Below, in pieces: positions 40,618 to 50,920 of a DNA stretch of 64,000 nt. The stretch covers positions 558,001-622,000 of the forward strand of contig NZ_CP050154.1 in NCBI RefSeq assembly GCF_011617705.1. Reading direction: 5' to 3'. Under the pieces are notes generated by a model. It did not search any database and was not told the origin of the DNA. It was given only the letters and a program-made list of their open reading frames with translations. Position 1 is the stretch's first letter. Each line of letters begins with the position of its first letter. The stretch is from Brevibacterium limosum. Its GTDB lineage: Bacteria; Actinomycetota; Actinomycetes; Actinomycetales; Brevibacteriaceae. The position numbers and the translations under genes were made by a program.

Positions 40618-41298
40618 ATGAAGTCGTACGGACAGTACTGCGGTTTGGCCAGGGCGGCCGAGGTTCTGGGCGAGCGATGGTCCCTGATCATCCTCCGCGA
40701 TCTTCTCGTGGGCGCGAAGCGCTTCAATGAACTGCGGCAGGGTATCCCCGGCATCCCGTCGAACCTGCTGACCACTCGATTGCGCGAACTCGAAGCTGCC
40801 GAGATCGTCGAGCGCAGCATCGATGGGCGCAGCGTCGTCTATCGACTCAGCGAGTACGGTGCGGATCTCGGCCCGGTGCTCATCGAACTCGGCCGCTGGG
40901 GGTCACGTCGTCTGGCCGCTCCTCGCGAGGATGAAGCGCCCACCGACAGTTCGCTGGCTGCGGCTCTGCTGACGTCCCGAACCGAGGCGAGAGTGCGGCC
41001 ATTCATCGTGGAGGTGACCGCGGGGCCGGCAGTGGCACATGCAGTCGTGCACAAGTCGGGCATGGACGTGGCCGAAGGCGCTGATCCGAACGCACAGCTC
41101 TTCATCGGTGGCCCGGGCCTGAGGGGTCTGCTTGCCGACGGCGAAGCGGAGTCGGCCGTGGCAGCTGGAACGGTGACGGTCGCCGGTGACGAAGCCCTGC
41201 TGCCCGAGTTCGTCCGTGCCTTCCGAGCGCCACTCGACGACCCGGTCAGGCCGACGCAAAGTGGTCGTTCTGGTCACGCCCCACCGAGCAGAGCGTGA
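40618..41298 (+). CDS. HxlR-family regulator with SCP2-like C-terminal domain
   Basis: The protein has 226 residues. The winged helix has the HxlR hallmarks Y-C-G-L-A-R-A-A-E-V-L-G-E-R-W-S-L-I-I-L, then F-N-E-L-R-Q-G-I-P-G-I and L-L-T-T-R-L-R-E-L-E. The C-terminal ~100 residues (I-V-E-V-T-A-G-P-A..., ...A-A-G-T-V-T-V-A-G-D) resemble the sterol-carrier/SCP2 ligand domain often fused to HxlR in actinobacteria. It probably controls the divergent reductase in response to a hydrophobic ligand or a thiol signal; the early Cys (residue 8) is at the redox-sensing position of this family. The stop lies inside a terminator hairpin. Confidence 0.88.
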   Translation: MKSYGQYCGLARAAEVLGERWSLIILRDLLVGAKRFNELRQGIPGIPSNLLTTRLRELEAAEIVERSIDGRSVVYRLSEYGADLGPVLIELGRWGSRRLAAPREDEAPTDSSLAAALLTSRTEARVRPFIVEVTAGPAVAHAVVHKSGMDVAEGADPNAQLFIGGPGLRGLLADGEAESAVAAGTVTVAGDEALLPEFVRAFRAPLDDPVRPTQSGRSGHAPPSRA

Positions 41299-41313
41299 CC
41301 AGAACGACCACTT
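41259..41313. terminator. Bidirectional terminator, perfect 21-bp stem
   Basis: Arms 41259-41279 and 41293-41313 are fully complementary with a 13-nt loop. It lies between convergent hxlR and pstB and overlaps the last codons of the HxlR gene. Confidence 0.75.
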
Positions 41314-41348
41314 AGTGATGCGCATCGCCTCTGCGACGCAGCCTCAGA

Positions 41349-42128
41349 TCATCCGAAGCGGCCGGAGATGTAGTTCTCGGTCTCTTCCTTGTCCGGGTTC
41401 GAGAAGATCGTCGAGGTCTCGTTGAACTCGATGAGCTTGCCGGGCTTGCCGGTGCCGGCGATGTTGAAGAACGCGGTCTTGTCGGACACGCGAGCGGCCT
41501 GCTGCATATTGTGCGTGACGATGACGACCGTGTACTTGTCCTTGAGGTCGTTGATGAGGTCCTCGATCGCCAGGGTCGAGATCGGATCGAGAGCCGAGCA
41601 CGGTTCGTCCATGAGCAGGACCTCCGGCTCGACGGCGATGGCACGAGCGATGCACAGGCGCTGCTGCTGACCGCCGGAGAGCCCCGAACCGGGCAGGTTG
41701 AGACGGTCCTTGACCTCGTTCCAGAGGTTCGCGCCGCGCAGGGCACGCTCGGTGAGATCGTCGGCTTCGGACTTCGACAGGCGCCTGTTGTTCAGGCGCA
41801 CACCGGCGAGCACGTTCTCCTTGATGCTCATCGTCGGGAACGGATTCGCGCGCTGGAAGACCATGCCGACCTCGCGGCGGACGTTGACCGGGTCGACGCC
41901 GGTGCCGTAGATGTCGTTGCCGTCCATGAGCACCTCACCGGAGACGCTGGCACCGGGGATGACCTCGTGCATGCGGTTGAGGGTGCGCAGCACGGTGGAC
42001 TTGCCGCAGCCGGAGGGGCCGATGAAGGCGGTGACGGAGCGGGGCTTGATCTGCATCTGCACTCCGTCGACGGCGCGGAAGTCGCCGTAGAAGATGTCGA
42101 GATCCTTGATGTCGATCTGCTTGGACAT
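41349..42128 (-). CDS. pstB: Phosphate ABC transporter ATPase
   Basis: The protein has 259 residues from the ATG at 42128. The frame is open ~340 bp further upstream, but only as a shadow of pstA. Walker [10 protein letters not shown], signature L-S-G-G-Q-Q-Q-R, Walker [17 protein letters not shown], and the PstB-typical [12 protein letters not shown]. It powers high-affinity phosphate uptake with PstC/PstA. It is the last gene of the pstSCAB operon; phoU is not adjacent. Confidence 0.96.
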   Translation of the reverse strand: MSKQIDIKDLDIFYGDFRAVDGVQMQIKPRSVTAFIGPSGCGKSTVLRTLNRMHEVIPGASVSGEVLMDGNDIYGTGVDPVNVRREVGMVFQRANPFPTMSIKENVLAGVRLNNRRLSKSEADDLTERALRGANLWNEVKDRLNLPGSGLSGGQQQRLCIARAIAVEPEVLLMDEPCSALDPISTLAIEDLINDLKDKYTVVIVTHNMQQAARVSDKTAFFNIAGTGKPGKLIEFNETSTIFSNPDKEETENYISGRFG

Positions 42129-42183
42129 TGTGTTTCCTATCCGTGGAAATGGGTGAGTCTGGAAGTCTGTGGGCAGTCGCCGG

Positions 42184-43332
42184 TCAGCGTCCGGCCTTCG
42201 GTGCGAGTACCTTCGCGATGATGCGGGCGAGCAGGTTGAGCACCATGACCAGGGCGACGAGCACGAGGGCCGCGGCCCAGGCGCGTTCCGAGCTGGCCAG
42301 GGCGGCGGCTCCCGGCGAGACCGGGCGCAGCTGCGAGTCGTAGATGAACGTCGGCAGCGTCGACATCCAGCCGGAGAAGAGGTTCCAGTTGAGTGTCTTG
42401 GCGAATCCGGCGGTGACCATGATGGGTGCGGTCTCACCGATGACGCGGGCGATGGCGATGGTGACACCGGAGAGGATTCCCGACACCGAGGTGGGCAGAA
42501 CGATCTTCACGATCGTCTTCCACTTCGGCACGCCCAGAGCATAGGAGGCCTCACGCAGATCCATCGGCACCAGGCGGAGGATCTCCTCCGTGTTGCGCAC
42601 GACGATCGGAATCATCAGCACCGACAGCGCCACGGCCGCGGTGAAGCCGGTCTTCGCAATTCCCGCAGACGCGGGCATGAGCACATTCGCGATGGTGGAG
42701 AACAGAGCGAAGGCGAAGAGGCCGGCGACGATCGAGGGGATTCCGGTCATCACGTCGACGAGGAAGGTGATCGCCTTGCCCAGGCGGTTCTTGTTCGAGT
42801 ACTCGACGAGGTAGATGGCGGTGAGGACGCCGACCGGGATCGAGATGATGCAGGCGGCCGCGGTGATGAGCACGGTGCCGACGATGGCGTGGTAGAAGCC
42901 GCCGGCCAGCGTCGCCTCACCGGCGACGTACTGCTGGTCGAGGACGCCCTTCATCCCGAGCATGGTGCGGGTGAGCAGGTCGCCGCTGATGGCGGCCCCG
43001 CCCTTGGACGCGGTCAGCCACAGGAGCGATATGAGGGGAACGCATGCGAGGACGAACGTCGAGGTCACGACGGTCGTCGCGATCCGGTCGACGGCCTTGC
43101 GGCGGCCTTCGTAGGCCGCGGAGACCGCGAAGATCGCGAACGCGTTGATGAGCCCGGCGAGGACGGCCACGACGGGGATGTTGAAGCCGCCGAACGCGAT
43201 GAAGCTGATGAGGATCGCCACGAGGATCGAGGCGACGGCGACGATCCACGGGGTGGCTTTCGGCAGCTGCTTCGAGGTCAGCTTCCGCGGTTTCGATGCA
43301 GCCGCCTCGGTGGTGGTGTTCATGGTGGTCAT
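42184..43332 (-). CDS. pstA: Phosphate ABC transporter permease
   Basis: The protein has 382 residues from the ATG at 43332; a TTG at 43341 overlapping the pstC stop (TTGA) is an alternative. A Thr/Ala/Lys-rich cytoplasmic start is followed by two extra helices (~30-75) before the usual six-helix permease domain. The EAA loop is [18 protein letters not shown] near residues 260-275. It pairs with PstC to form the phosphate channel. Confidence 0.95.
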   Translation of the reverse strand: MTTMNTTTEAAASKPRKLTSKQLPKATPWIVAVASILVAILISFIAFGGFNIPVVAVLAGLINAFAIFAVSAAYEGRRKAVDRIATTVVTSTFVLACVPLISLLWLTASKGGAAISGDLLTRTMLGMKGVLDQQYVAGEATLAGGFYHAIVGTVLITAAACIISIPVGVLTAIYLVEYSNKNRLGKAITFLVDVMTGIPSIVAGLFAFALFSTIANVLMPASAGIAKTGFTAAVALSVLMIPIVVRNTEEILRLVPMDLREASYALGVPKWKTIVKIVLPTSVSGILSGVTIAIARVIGETAPIMVTAGFAKTLNWNLFSGWMSTLPTFIYDSQLRPVSPGAAALASSERAWAAALVLVALVMVLNLLARIIAKVLAPKAGR

Positions 43333-43337
43333 CGTTC

Positions 43338-44360
43338 TCAACTTCCCTTCACCGAGGTGCGGGCGACAATGGCGCGGGCTCCCATGTTCACCAGCAGGGT
43401 GATGACGAAGAGCACGAGGCCGACCGTGATGAGCTCGGACAGGCGCAGACCCGCGGCCTCGGGGAAGTTCTGCGCTATCTCGGATGCGATGGTCTGATTG
43501 CCGCTGACGACGAGCGAGGCGGTGAGGACGCCGGGCGAGAGGATCATGGCCACAGCCATGGTCTCACCGAGGGCGCGGCCGAGTCCGAGCATGGTGGCCG
43601 AGACGATTCCGGACTTTCCGAAGGGCAGCACTGCCATGCGGATCATCTCCCAGCGGGTGGCGCCGAGGGCCAGGGCCGCCTCTTCCTGCAGGCGCGGGGT
43701 CTGGAGGAAGATCTCCCGGGTCAGAGAGGTGATGATCGGCAGAATCATGATCGAGAGCACCAGTGAGGCGGTGATCAGCGTGCGTCCCGTCTGCGACACG
43801 GATCCGTCTTCGGCCGGAGCGAAGATCGGAATCCAGCCGAACCACTTCGACAGCCAGAGGTAGAAGCCGGTGAGGTTTCCGGCCAGCGCGATGCCCCACA
43901 GGCCGTAGACGACCGAGGGGATGGCCGCGAGGAGATCGATGACGTAGCCGAGCACCGGGGCGAGCCTGCGCGGGGCCATATGCGTGGTGAACAGTGCGAT
44001 GCCCAATGAGAAGGGGGTGGCGACGAACAGCGCGAGGGCCGCGGAGATGAGCGTGCCGATGACCAGCGGCCAGACATAGGAGAGGAAGCCCTTGCCGCCG
44101 GTGATCTGGGAGGGATCGCTGATCTGCGCGGCGATGGTGTCCTTCGACTGTGCGAGAAGGAACAGGGCGACCCCGGCGAGGATCACCAGGATCAAGATGC
44201 CGGCGATGAGCGTGGCCGCGGAGAAGATGCGGTCGCCGGGCCGGACGACGGCCTTCTGCTGCCGAGGCGCGGGACTGCTGCTCTGCGGCTTCTGCCCGGA
44301 CTCGGGCGTGGAGCCCGGCCCTGTGGGGCCCGGCTCAGTGGTCTGTGTGCTGGTCGGCAC
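43338..44360 (-). CDS. pstC: Phosphate ABC transporter permease
   Basis: The protein has 340 residues, GTG start with GAGGAGC. An N-terminal Pro/Ser/Gly-rich tail (~40 residues) precedes the first helix (A-T-L-I-A-G-I-L-I-L-V-I-L). Six helices follow, with the EAA loop L-Q-E-E-A-A-L-A-L-G-A-T-R-W-E-M-I near 240 and R-A-L-G-E-T-M-A-V-A-M-I-L typical of PstC. Coupled to pstA. Confidence 0.95.
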   Translation of the reverse strand: MPTSTQTTEPGPTGPGSTPESGQKPQSSSPAPRQQKAVVRPGDRIFSAATLIAGILILVILAGVALFLLAQSKDTIAAQISDPSQITGGKGFLSYVWPLVIGTLISAALALFVATPFSLGIALFTTHMAPRRLAPVLGYVIDLLAAIPSVVYGLWGIALAGNLTGFYLWLSKWFGWIPIFAPAEDGSVSQTGRTLITASLVLSIMILPIITSLTREIFLQTPRLQEEAALALGATRWEMIRMAVLPFGKSGIVSATMLGLGRALGETMAVAMILSPGVLTASLVVSGNQTIASEIAQNFPEAAGLRLSELITVGLVLFVITLLVNMGARAIVARTSVKGS

Positions 44361-44411
44361 AAGTGCTCCTCATGTGACTTGTGGTGGAACTGGGGTGGTG
44401 CCACAGGCGCG

Positions 44412-44440
44412 GAAAAGCGGCGCAGGGCTTCTGCGCCGCT
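44412..44440 (-). terminator. Intra-operon terminator/attenuator between pstS and pstC
   Basis: On the minus strand AGCGGCGCAG pairs with CTGCGCCGCT (5-nt loop) followed by TTTT. It lies 36 bp after the pstS stop, so it should reduce read-through and leave more pstS than permease message. Confidence 0.75.
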
Positions 44441-44475
44441 CCCGACTGGCTATGTCTCCAGGTCAGAGGCCGAAA

Positions 44476-45591
44476 TCAGCCTGCAACCCTGATCGAGTCG
44501 ATGACTTCTTCGATCTGCGTGCGCAGGTCGTCCGACAGCGGGGCGGACCCGGCGGAATCGGCGGCGGACTGCTGGCCCTCCACCGAGACCACGAACTTCT
44601 CCCACGCCTTGACCATGTCCACGGTCTCCTGGTCCTTGTAGGACGAGCAGACGAGGTGGTACGACACGAGCACGATCGGGTAGGCACCGGACTCGGAGGT
44701 GTCGCGGGCCAGGTCGAAGGCGAGGTCGCCTTCGCTGCGGCCTTCGACCTTCTCCGAGGCGTCGACGACCTTCGAGGCCGCCTCGGGGGAGAGCTCGACG
44801 AACTCCTCGCCGACCTTGACCTTCGCGGTGGACAGCTCGCCGACCGCCGAAGCATCCGCGTAGCCGATGGCTCCGTCGGTGTCCGAGACGGTCTGGATGA
44901 CACCGTCGGTGCCCTGCGCAGCCTCGCCGCCGTACTCCTTCGGGAAGTTGCCGTCGACCTCGGCGTCCCAGTCCTTCTCGGCGGTGGCCTTGAGGTACTC
45001 GGCGAAGTTCTCCGTCGTGCCCGAATCGTCGGCACGGTGAACGGCGGTGATCTTGAGGTCCGGCAGGTCGGCGTCCGGGTTGTCGGCCTTGATGGCCTCG
45101 TCGTTCCAGTTCGTGATGTCGCCCTTGAAGATCTTCGCGATCGTGGCGGGGGAGAGGTTGAGCTCGTCGACGCCCTCGACGTTGAAGGTCACGGCGATGG
45201 GGGAGATGTAGACGGGGAACTCATAGGCTCCGTCGGCGCCGCAGGCTTCCTCTCCGGCCTTGACCTCGTCGTCGTCGAGGTGGGCATCGGATCCGGCGAA
45301 CTGCGCGTTGCCGGCGAGGAACTGTTCACGGCCGGCGCCCGATCCGTCAGGGGAGTAGTTGACGGTCACGCCGGAGTTCTGCGAGGTGAAGTCCGCTGTC
45401 CAAGCATCCATGGCGGCCTTCTGCGAAGAGGCGCCGATGCCGGTCAGGGTGCCCTGCAGGTCGCTGTTGCCGCCGGAGGCCTCTTCGCCGGTAGCGGACT
45501 GGCCGCCGCAGGCCGAGAGGGTGAGGGCGCCGACCGCGAGGATCGCGGCGGAGGGGGCGAGATGCTTCATCTTCACGAAGATGCCTTTCAT
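44476..45591 (-). CDS. pstS: Phosphate-binding lipoprotein
   Basis: The protein has 371 residues from the ATG at 45591; an internal ATG at 45570 would also give a signal peptide. The signal ends in the lipobox L-S-A-C-G-G, so it is a membrane-anchored lipoprotein. The G-I-G-A-S-S-Q segment at the start of the mature domain and Y-S-P-D-G-S-G-A-G-R-E-Q-F are the phosphate-binding loops of PstS; I-T-N-W-N-D and A-D-D-S-G-T-T-E-N-F are also conserved. It delivers phosphate to PstCAB. A PHO-box-like repeat lies upstream. Confidence 0.96.
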   Translation of the reverse strand: MKGIFVKMKHLAPSAAILAVGALTLSACGGQSATGEEASGGNSDLQGTLTGIGASSQKAAMDAWTADFTSQNSGVTVNYSPDGSGAGREQFLAGNAQFAGSDAHLDDDEVKAGEEACGADGAYEFPVYISPIAVTFNVEGVDELNLSPATIAKIFKGDITNWNDEAIKADNPDADLPDLKITAVHRADDSGTTENFAEYLKATAEKDWDAEVDGNFPKEYGGEAAQGTDGVIQTVSDTDGAIGYADASAVGELSTAKVKVGEEFVELSPEAASKVVDASEKVEGRSEGDLAFDLARDTSESGAYPIVLVSYHLVCSSYKDQETVDMVKAWEKFVVSVEGQQSAADSAGSAPLSDDLRTQIEEVIDSIRVAG

Positions 45592-45665
45592 GTTGTGGAC
45601 ACAGCTCGAGAGTTCTCGATTGCTCGTCATCAACGCTAAGGATCACGCGTGAAGTGCAAGGAGTT

Positions 45666-45687
45666 GGAACGTGAATGGGAAGTGAAC
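45666..45687 (-). promoter_or_regulatory. PHO-box-like direct repeat upstream of pstS
   Basis: Read on the pstS strand: GTTCACTTCCC followed at once by ATTCACGTTCC, two 11-nt repeats as in the actinobacterial PhoP-binding box (GTTCACC-type). It ends 75 bp before the pstS start, in the right place for PhoP activation under phosphate limitation. Confidence 0.65.
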
Positions 45688-45866
45688 GAGCGGCGAAGGG
45701 TTGGAACCGCTTTGAGTGCTTGATCACAGACGGGCCCGGTTTCGTGAAAGGATCGTTGTCGGGGCCGGCATTCCCTCGCCGAGGCGGCCCGCCCGGTACG
45801 CGTGCACGCTCGCTGAGGTTCGTCGATTCCTTGCCCCGACCGACCCCGATCTCTACGGTCGCTTCC

Positions 45867-46676
45867 ATGACCGAACAGAACCGCTATGTCCTCGGCGAAT
45901 CCGCGGGCGAACATTCACGACTGCGCGACCAATCGGTCGTGTTGGACCCACTGACCAGACAGCTGCACAGCGAAGCGGGAATCGCTGCGGGCATGAGCGT
46001 CCTCGACATCGGCACCGGTGCCGGGGACGTCGCTGCCATCGCCGCCGATCTCGTCGGCCCGGACGGACACGTGCTCGCCGTCGACAGTGACCGCACTGCC
46101 CTCGACGGGGCCCGGAGCCGACTGGGGCATCGGCCGGAGATCGAATTCGCCGAGGCGGATCTCGGCTCCCTCGACCTCGACCGACAGTTCGACGCGATCG
46201 TCGGCAGGGCCGTGCTCATGCACCTGCGCAGCCCCGTCGAGGTGCTCGAGCGTCTCGCACGGCATCTGCGCTCCGGAGGTCTGCTGGTGATGCACGAACT
46301 CGACCTGTCTCATGACTGGGCGAGTGCGGACACGCCGCTGCTGGAGCGCGTGCGGGAACTGGTGCTGCAGGCTTTCGACTCTCTCGGGATCCACAGCAGG
46401 ATGGGACGCGACCTCTTCGCGGGCTTCCGCGCAGCCGGGCTGCCCGACCCGCGCCTGACCGTGAGCGCCCCGGTGGGAGGCGGGGCGGAGGCGCCGAGCT
46501 TCGGCTGGGTCAACGCCCTGGCCGCACTGCTGCCCTACCTCGAAGGGCAGGGGATCGTGAACGGCGACGAGCTCGGAATCGACTCACTCACGCAGCGGCT
46601 GACCGACGAGTTGGACGCCGAGGACGCCACGCTCCTCGGTCCGGTCATGTACGGCGCCTACTGCACCGTCGGCTGA
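45867..46676 (+). CDS. Class I SAM-dependent methyltransferase
   Basis: The protein has 269 residues from the ATG at 45867. The frame is open ~190 bp further but overlaps the pstS control region. V-L-D-I-G-T-G-A-G-D-V-A is SAM motif I, followed by V-D-S-D-R-T-A-L motif II and F-D-A-I-V-G-R-A-V-L-M-H-L motif IV. G-L-L-V-M-H-E-L-D is motif V/VI. It resembles UbiE/Methyltransf_25 small-molecule methyltransferases. The substrate is unknown. It is divergent from pst. Confidence 0.88.
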   Translation: MTEQNRYVLGESAGEHSRLRDQSVVLDPLTRQLHSEAGIAAGMSVLDIGTGAGDVAAIAADLVGPDGHVLAVDSDRTALDGARSRLGHRPEIEFAEADLGSLDLDRQFDAIVGRAVLMHLRSPVEVLERLARHLRSGGLLVMHELDLSHDWASADTPLLERVRELVLQAFDSLGIHSRMGRDLFAGFRAAGLPDPRLTVSAPVGGGAEAPSFGWVNALAALLPYLEGQGIVNGDELGIDSLTQRLTDELDAEDATLLGPVMYGAYCTVG

Positions 46677-46743
46677 ATCCGGCCCTCGCCGAGGCGGACC
46701 ACCGTCAAATCGGTTCGTCCGCGATGTGGGGCGCGCCTCCCGG

Positions 46744-47718
46744 CTAGCTGTCGATGGGCCGGACACGTTCGATCTCGACGATGCGCGGCACCGGTCCGGG
46801 CCGCACATAGGCGATGAGGACCTCACCGGGCTTGAGGTACGGGTCGTCCTTCGGCAGCTTCGCCACCACGCGTTTCGGGGCATGAGCGGCGTAGACGGAG
46901 AAGATGGTCGGCAGCACCGGCCGGTGCGTGCAGTAGATGACGGGTCTGCCCTTCGCCAGCAGCTTCTCGATGTAGCGGGCGGTCTTGTCCGGGTTCGCCG
47001 CGGTCGCCTTCTCGCTGAGCGTCGACACCTTCTTGATCGACTTGCCCGTCGCCGCAGACAGCGGTGTCAGCGTCGCCATGCACCGCTTCCACGGACTCGA
47101 GACGAGCTTTCGCACACCCCAGGCCCCCAGCAGCCCGGTCAGTGCCATGGCCTGCCGGGTGCCGAGCTTGAGCAGCGGCCGCACATGCTCGGTCTCGTAC
47201 CACTTCGAGCGCGGGAACGCCTTCCCGTGGCGGACGAGGATGAGCGGCCACGCCCGCAGCGCGTCCGTCTCCGCGAACTTCTCCAGCGCGTCGAGCTGCT
47301 CACGATCGGCGAACGAGGTCAGCTTCGACCGGGCTCTGTCGACCGGGAACCATTCGGCAGTGTCGACCTCCCGTCTGTTCAGCGGGGCGAAGGCGGACTC
47401 ATCCTTGACCTCGGCCGACCAGTAGAAGACCTTCTTCAGCGTTTTCTTGCCGACCGTGTATTCGGCAGACGGCAGGGGGATGCCGAGGTGGATGTCGAAC
47501 CCCGTCTCCTCCTTGACCTCGCGGACCGCGGTCTCCGGCAGAGTCTCGCCCGGGTCGACCTTGCCTTTGGGCCACGACCAGTCGTTGTACTTCGGACGGT
47601 GGATGAGCACCACCTCGAGTCCTTCCGGCCCGCGCCTCCAGCACACGGCCCCGGCGGCGAGGACGTCGGCTGTGACGCGCGATGACGCCTGGGCCGAGGA
47701 GACCCCGGAGCGGCTCAC
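46744..47718 (-). CDS. mutT1: MutT1-like Nudix hydrolase fused to a histidine phosphatase domain
   Basis: The protein has 324 residues, GTG start overlapping the ppk stop (GTGA). The N-terminal Nudix box is [23 protein letters not shown] (complete G-x5-E-x7-R-E-x2-E-E-x-G). From ~155 a histidine-phosphatase domain follows, with L-V-R-H-G-K-A at its start and a later C-T-H-R-P-V. This exact fusion is mycobacterial MutT1, which removes 8-oxo-GTP/8-oxo-dGTP and also degrades diadenosine polyphosphates. Linkage to ppk is conserved in actinobacteria. Confidence 0.93.
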   Translation of the reverse strand: MSRSGVSSAQASSRVTADVLAAGAVCWRRGPEGLEVVLIHRPKYNDWSWPKGKVDPGETLPETAVREVKEETGFDIHLGIPLPSAEYTVGKKTLKKVFYWSAEVKDESAFAPLNRREVDTAEWFPVDRARSKLTSFADREQLDALEKFAETDALRAWPLILVRHGKAFPRSKWYETEHVRPLLKLGTRQAMALTGLLGAWGVRKLVSSPWKRCMATLTPLSAATGKSIKKVSTLSEKATAANPDKTARYIEKLLAKGRPVIYCTHRPVLPTIFSVYAAHAPKRVVAKLPKDDPYLKPGEVLIAYVRPGPVPRIVEIERVRPIDS

Positions 47719-49859
47719 GCCTCATCCCCGATCCGCCGACGCTTCCGGTGCCGACGGATGAGCTCCGTCTGATAGTCGGCGAGGAGGCCGCCCTCGTCAT
47801 CGTGGGTCCGTCGGGTCCACTTGCCGTCACCGGCGAGATCGAACGCCGAGGTGGTGGGGGCGAAGGCGAGATCGAAGAGTTCGATGATCTCTGCCCGGTG
47901 GCCGTCGTCGACGATCTGCACGAGTGTCTCGACCCGACGGTCGAGGTTGCGGTGCATCATATCGGCCGAACCGATGTAGACGATCGGGTCGCCGTTGTTG
48001 CCGAAGACGAATGCGCGGGAGTGTTCGAGAAAGCGTCCGAGCACGGAGCGGACGGTGATGTTCTCGCTCAGCCCTTCGATTCCGGGGCGCAGGGCACAGA
48101 TCCCGCGGACGAACACCTCGACGGCGACTCCGGCCTGAGACGCCCGGTAGAGGGCATCGATGATGGCCTCGTCGACGATCGAGTTGACCTTGATCCGCAC
48201 CTGGCCCTGACCGCCGGCCTTCGCGATCGCGATCTCGGAGTCGATGAGGTCGGTGAGCCCGGAGCGGACAGTGCTCGGAGCGACGAGGAATCGTGAGTAT
48301 TCGGACCGGGGCGCGTAGCCGGAGAGCTGATTGAACAGCTTCGTCAGATCATCGGCGACGGCCCGGTCGCGTGTCAGCAGGCCGAAGTCCTCATAGCCGC
48401 GGGCTGTCTTCGGGTGGTAGTTGCCGGTGCCGACGTGGCAGTACCGGACCAGCCCCTCGGCCTCCTGACGGACGACGAGGGAGAGCTTCGCATGCGTCTT
48501 CAGGCCGACGATTCCGTAGACGACGTGGACGCCGGCGCGCTCCAGCTTGCGGGCCCACGTGATGTTGGCCTCCTCGTCGAACCGGGCCTTGATCTCGACG
48601 ACGGCGAGCACCTGGATGCCGGCCTGTGCGGCATCGACGAGGGCGTCGATGATCGGCGAGTCGCCGGAGGTGCGGTAGAGCGTCTGTTTGATCGCCAGCA
48701 CGTTCTTGTCCGACGCGGCCTGCTCGAGGAAGGCCTGCACACTCGTGGAGAACGAATCGTAGGGGTGATGCAGCAGGATGTCCCGGCCGGCCACCGCGTC
48801 GAACACATCGACCTGGTCGCTGGACTCCCGCCGCGACAGGTCCTTGTTCATGTGCGGGACCATCTTCGGATAGTGCAGATCATCGCGCGGCACATCGGCG
48901 ATATCGGACATGCCCGACAGGTCCAGCGGGCTGGGCAGATGGTAGATCTCGGAGTCGTGGATGCCCAATTCGTCCTTGAGCATCTCGAGCACGCGGGGGT
49001 GGATGTTCTCCGTGATCTCCATGCGCACGGCCGGACCGAACCGGCGTCGCAGGAGCTCCTTCTCCAGAGCCTTGAGCAGGTTCTCCGCATCGTCCTCTTC
49101 GACCTCGAGGTCCTCGTTGCGGGTGACGCGGAAGGTCGAATGGTGGACGATCTCCATGCCTTCGAACAGCGTGCCGAGGTGTTCGGCGATGATGTCCTCG
49201 AGGGCGACGAAGCGGGCCGGGACGTCGCGGCCGGCGGGTCGGTCGGTCGCCTCGGCGACGTTGAAGAACCGGGGCAGACGCGGGGGAACCTTGACGCGGG
49301 CGAAGAACTCCTTGCCCGAATCCGGTGACCGCAGGAGCACGCCGAGGTTGAGCGAGAGGCCCGAGATGTAGGGGAACGGGTGCGCCGGATCGACGGCCAG
49401 CGGGGTGAGGACGGGGTAGACGTGGCCGAAGAAGAATTCGTCGACGCGGTGCCGTTCGTCCTCGGTGAGGTCCTCGACCTGGACCTTTGTGATCGATTCC
49501 GAGTCGAGGCGGGGGCCGATATCGTCCTTGAGCAGCGCGGCGTGCCGGCTCATCAGCTCGAATGCGCGCACCCCGATATCGTGCATGACCTGCGCGGGCA
49601 TGCGGCCGGTGACGCTGGGCACGGCCAGGCCGGTGTTGATGCGGCGTTTGAGGCCGGCGACGCGGACCATGAAGAACTCGTCGAGGTTGGTCGCGAAGAT
49701 CGAGAGGAACCGGACGCGTTCGAGCAGCGGGATCTCCGGATCCGAGGCGAGGTCGAGGACGCGTTCGTTGAAGGCGAGCCAGCTGAGTTCGCGATCGAGG
49801 AATCGATCGGCCGGGTCGGGCAGACCCAGTTCTTTCCCGGACGCTGCGATGTCGTACAA
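47715..49859 (-). CDS. ppk: Polyphosphate kinase 1
   Basis: The protein has 714 residues, full length, TTG start with AAGGAG. N-terminal [17 protein letters not shown] and [17 protein letters not shown] are diagnostic. The autophosphorylated His is in G-L-K-T-H-A-K-L-S near residue 456, with the second in [14 protein letters not shown]. Reversibly makes polyphosphate from ATP. Coupled to mutT1, and set among phosphate-uptake genes. Confidence 0.97.
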   Translation of the reverse strand: MYDIAASGKELGLPDPADRFLDRELSWLAFNERVLDLASDPEIPLLERVRFLSIFATNLDEFFMVRVAGLKRRINTGLAVPSVTGRMPAQVMHDIGVRAFELMSRHAALLKDDIGPRLDSESITKVQVEDLTEDERHRVDEFFFGHVYPVLTPLAVDPAHPFPYISGLSLNLGVLLRSPDSGKEFFARVKVPPRLPRFFNVAEATDRPAGRDVPARFVALEDIIAEHLGTLFEGMEIVHHSTFRVTRNEDLEVEEDDAENLLKALEKELLRRRFGPAVRMEITENIHPRVLEMLKDELGIHDSEIYHLPSPLDLSGMSDIADVPRDDLHYPKMVPHMNKDLSRRESSDQVDVFDAVAGRDILLHHPYDSFSTSVQAFLEQAASDKNVLAIKQTLYRTSGDSPIIDALVDAAQAGIQVLAVVEIKARFDEEANITWARKLERAGVHVVYGIVGLKTHAKLSLVVRQEAEGLVRYCHVGTGNYHPKTARGYEDFGLLTRDRAVADDLTKLFNQLSGYAPRSEYSRFLVAPSTVRSGLTDLIDSEIAIAKAGGQGQVRIKVNSIVDEAIIDALYRASQAGVAVEVFVRGICALRPGIEGLSENITVRSVLGRFLEHSRAFVFGNNGDPIVYIGSADMMHRNLDRRVETLVQIVDDGHRAEIIELFDLAFAPTTSAFDLAGDGKWTRRTHDDEGGLLADYQTELIRRHRKRRRIGDEA

Positions 49860-49870
49860 CGCTCTACTCC

Positions 49871-50920
49871 TTACTCGTTCGACGCCGTGCTCGCAGAATC
49901 AGTGCCGGAGACCTCGACGGAGGTCGGTGCATAGGCCACGTGCGCGACCGCGACGTGGAACCCCAGTCGCTCGTACAAGCCTAGCGCCGGGGCGTTGTCC
50001 GATTCGACGTAGAGTTCGATCGTCTCGGCTCCGGCGGCCACCATCCGCCGCATCCCCTCGATCGTCAGCGCCTTGCCCACGCCCTTGGCGTGGATGCGCG
50101 GATCGACGCCGACGACATAGACCTCGCCGAGGCGGCCCTCGGCATCCGTGTCCGTGATCTTCGTCTGGTGGAACCCGATGATCTCACCATCCCGGGCGGC
50201 GATGATGAAGGTGTCCGGGTCGAAGTCCGCGGCGGTGACGACGGCGTCGATATCGGCGCGGGACTGGCCGCCCTGTTCGGGATGCCAGTCGAAAGCGGCG
50301 TTGTTCACGGCCAGCCAGCCGTCCTCGTCGCCGGGTGCGAAGGAGCGGATCTCGACTCCCTCGGGGCTCTGGGCCGCGGGGAGACCGTCGAGGCTCAGTC
50401 CGCTGTCGGTGCGCATCTGGTAGAGCACGCGGTCACGGCCCAGCCCGTGCTTCTGTGCGAGGTGCGCAGCGGCCGGATGGTCGCCGTGGGACCAGCACCA
50501 GGCCTCGGGCTCTTCGTCCAGGATCGTCGTCAGCAGCTGCTCGCCGAGCCCTCGGCCGCGGTGGCCGGGGGCGATGAGGAATTCGGCGGCGTGACGATCA
50601 CCCTGCAGAGCACGGATCCCGAACCCGATGAGTTCGCCGGTCGAGGCTCCGACATTCGAGGGGGCTCCGGCGTCGGAGGCAGAGGAGTCATCTGCGGCGG
50701 CGGAGGAGCCCGCTGCGTCGGCGTCCGAACAGATGCGCCACACGCTCGAGGCGGTCTGCGCCTCGTGGGCGATGTCCTCACCGGTGGCGATGGCCATGAG
50801 TCCGCCGGAGATCTCGGGGGCGCCGTCGGCTGCCGCCACGTCATCGAGGAACGTCAGCTCATCCTCGGTGAGGGTGTCGATCGGGGTGGAGGTGATTGCT
50901 CCGCTGGCTTGGATTCTCAT
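49871..50920 (-). CDS. mshD: Mycothiol synthase (mycothiol acetyltransferase)
   Basis: The protein has 349 residues. Two tandem GNAT domains as in MshD: the first has [14 protein letters not shown] near 137-150, the second [16 protein letters not shown] near 275-290, with F-D-W-H-P-E-Q-G between, all typical. It acetylates Cys-GlcN-Ins to mycothiol. An Ala/Ser/Asp-rich insert at ~67-93 interrupts the first domain. It starts at an ATG overlapping the stop of the GlnR-like gene. Confidence 0.94.
   Translation of the reverse strand: MRIQASGAITSTPIDTLTEDELTFLDDVAAADGAPEISGGLMAIATGEDIAHEAQTASSVWRICSDADAAGSSAAADDSSASDAGAPSNVGASTGELIGFGIRALQGDRHAAEFLIAPGHRGRGLGEQLLTTILDEEPEAWCWSHGDHPAAAHLAQKHGLGRDRVLYQMRTDSGLSLDGLPAAQSPEGVEIRSFAPGDEDGWLAVNNAAFDWHPEQGGQSRADIDAVVTAADFDPDTFIIAARDGEIIGFHQTKITDTDAEGRLGEVYVVGVDPRIHAKGVGKALTIEGMRRMVAAGAETIELYVESDNAPALGLYERLGFHVAVAHVAYAPTSVEVSGTDSASTASNE

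Noticed and set aside
42169-45639. Long open frames (442 and 515 codons) on the plus strand over the pst genes
   Set aside because: They are antisense shadows caused by high-GC codon bias; sequence is Arg/Gly/Asp-rich without motifs, while the minus strand encodes clear PstSCAB.
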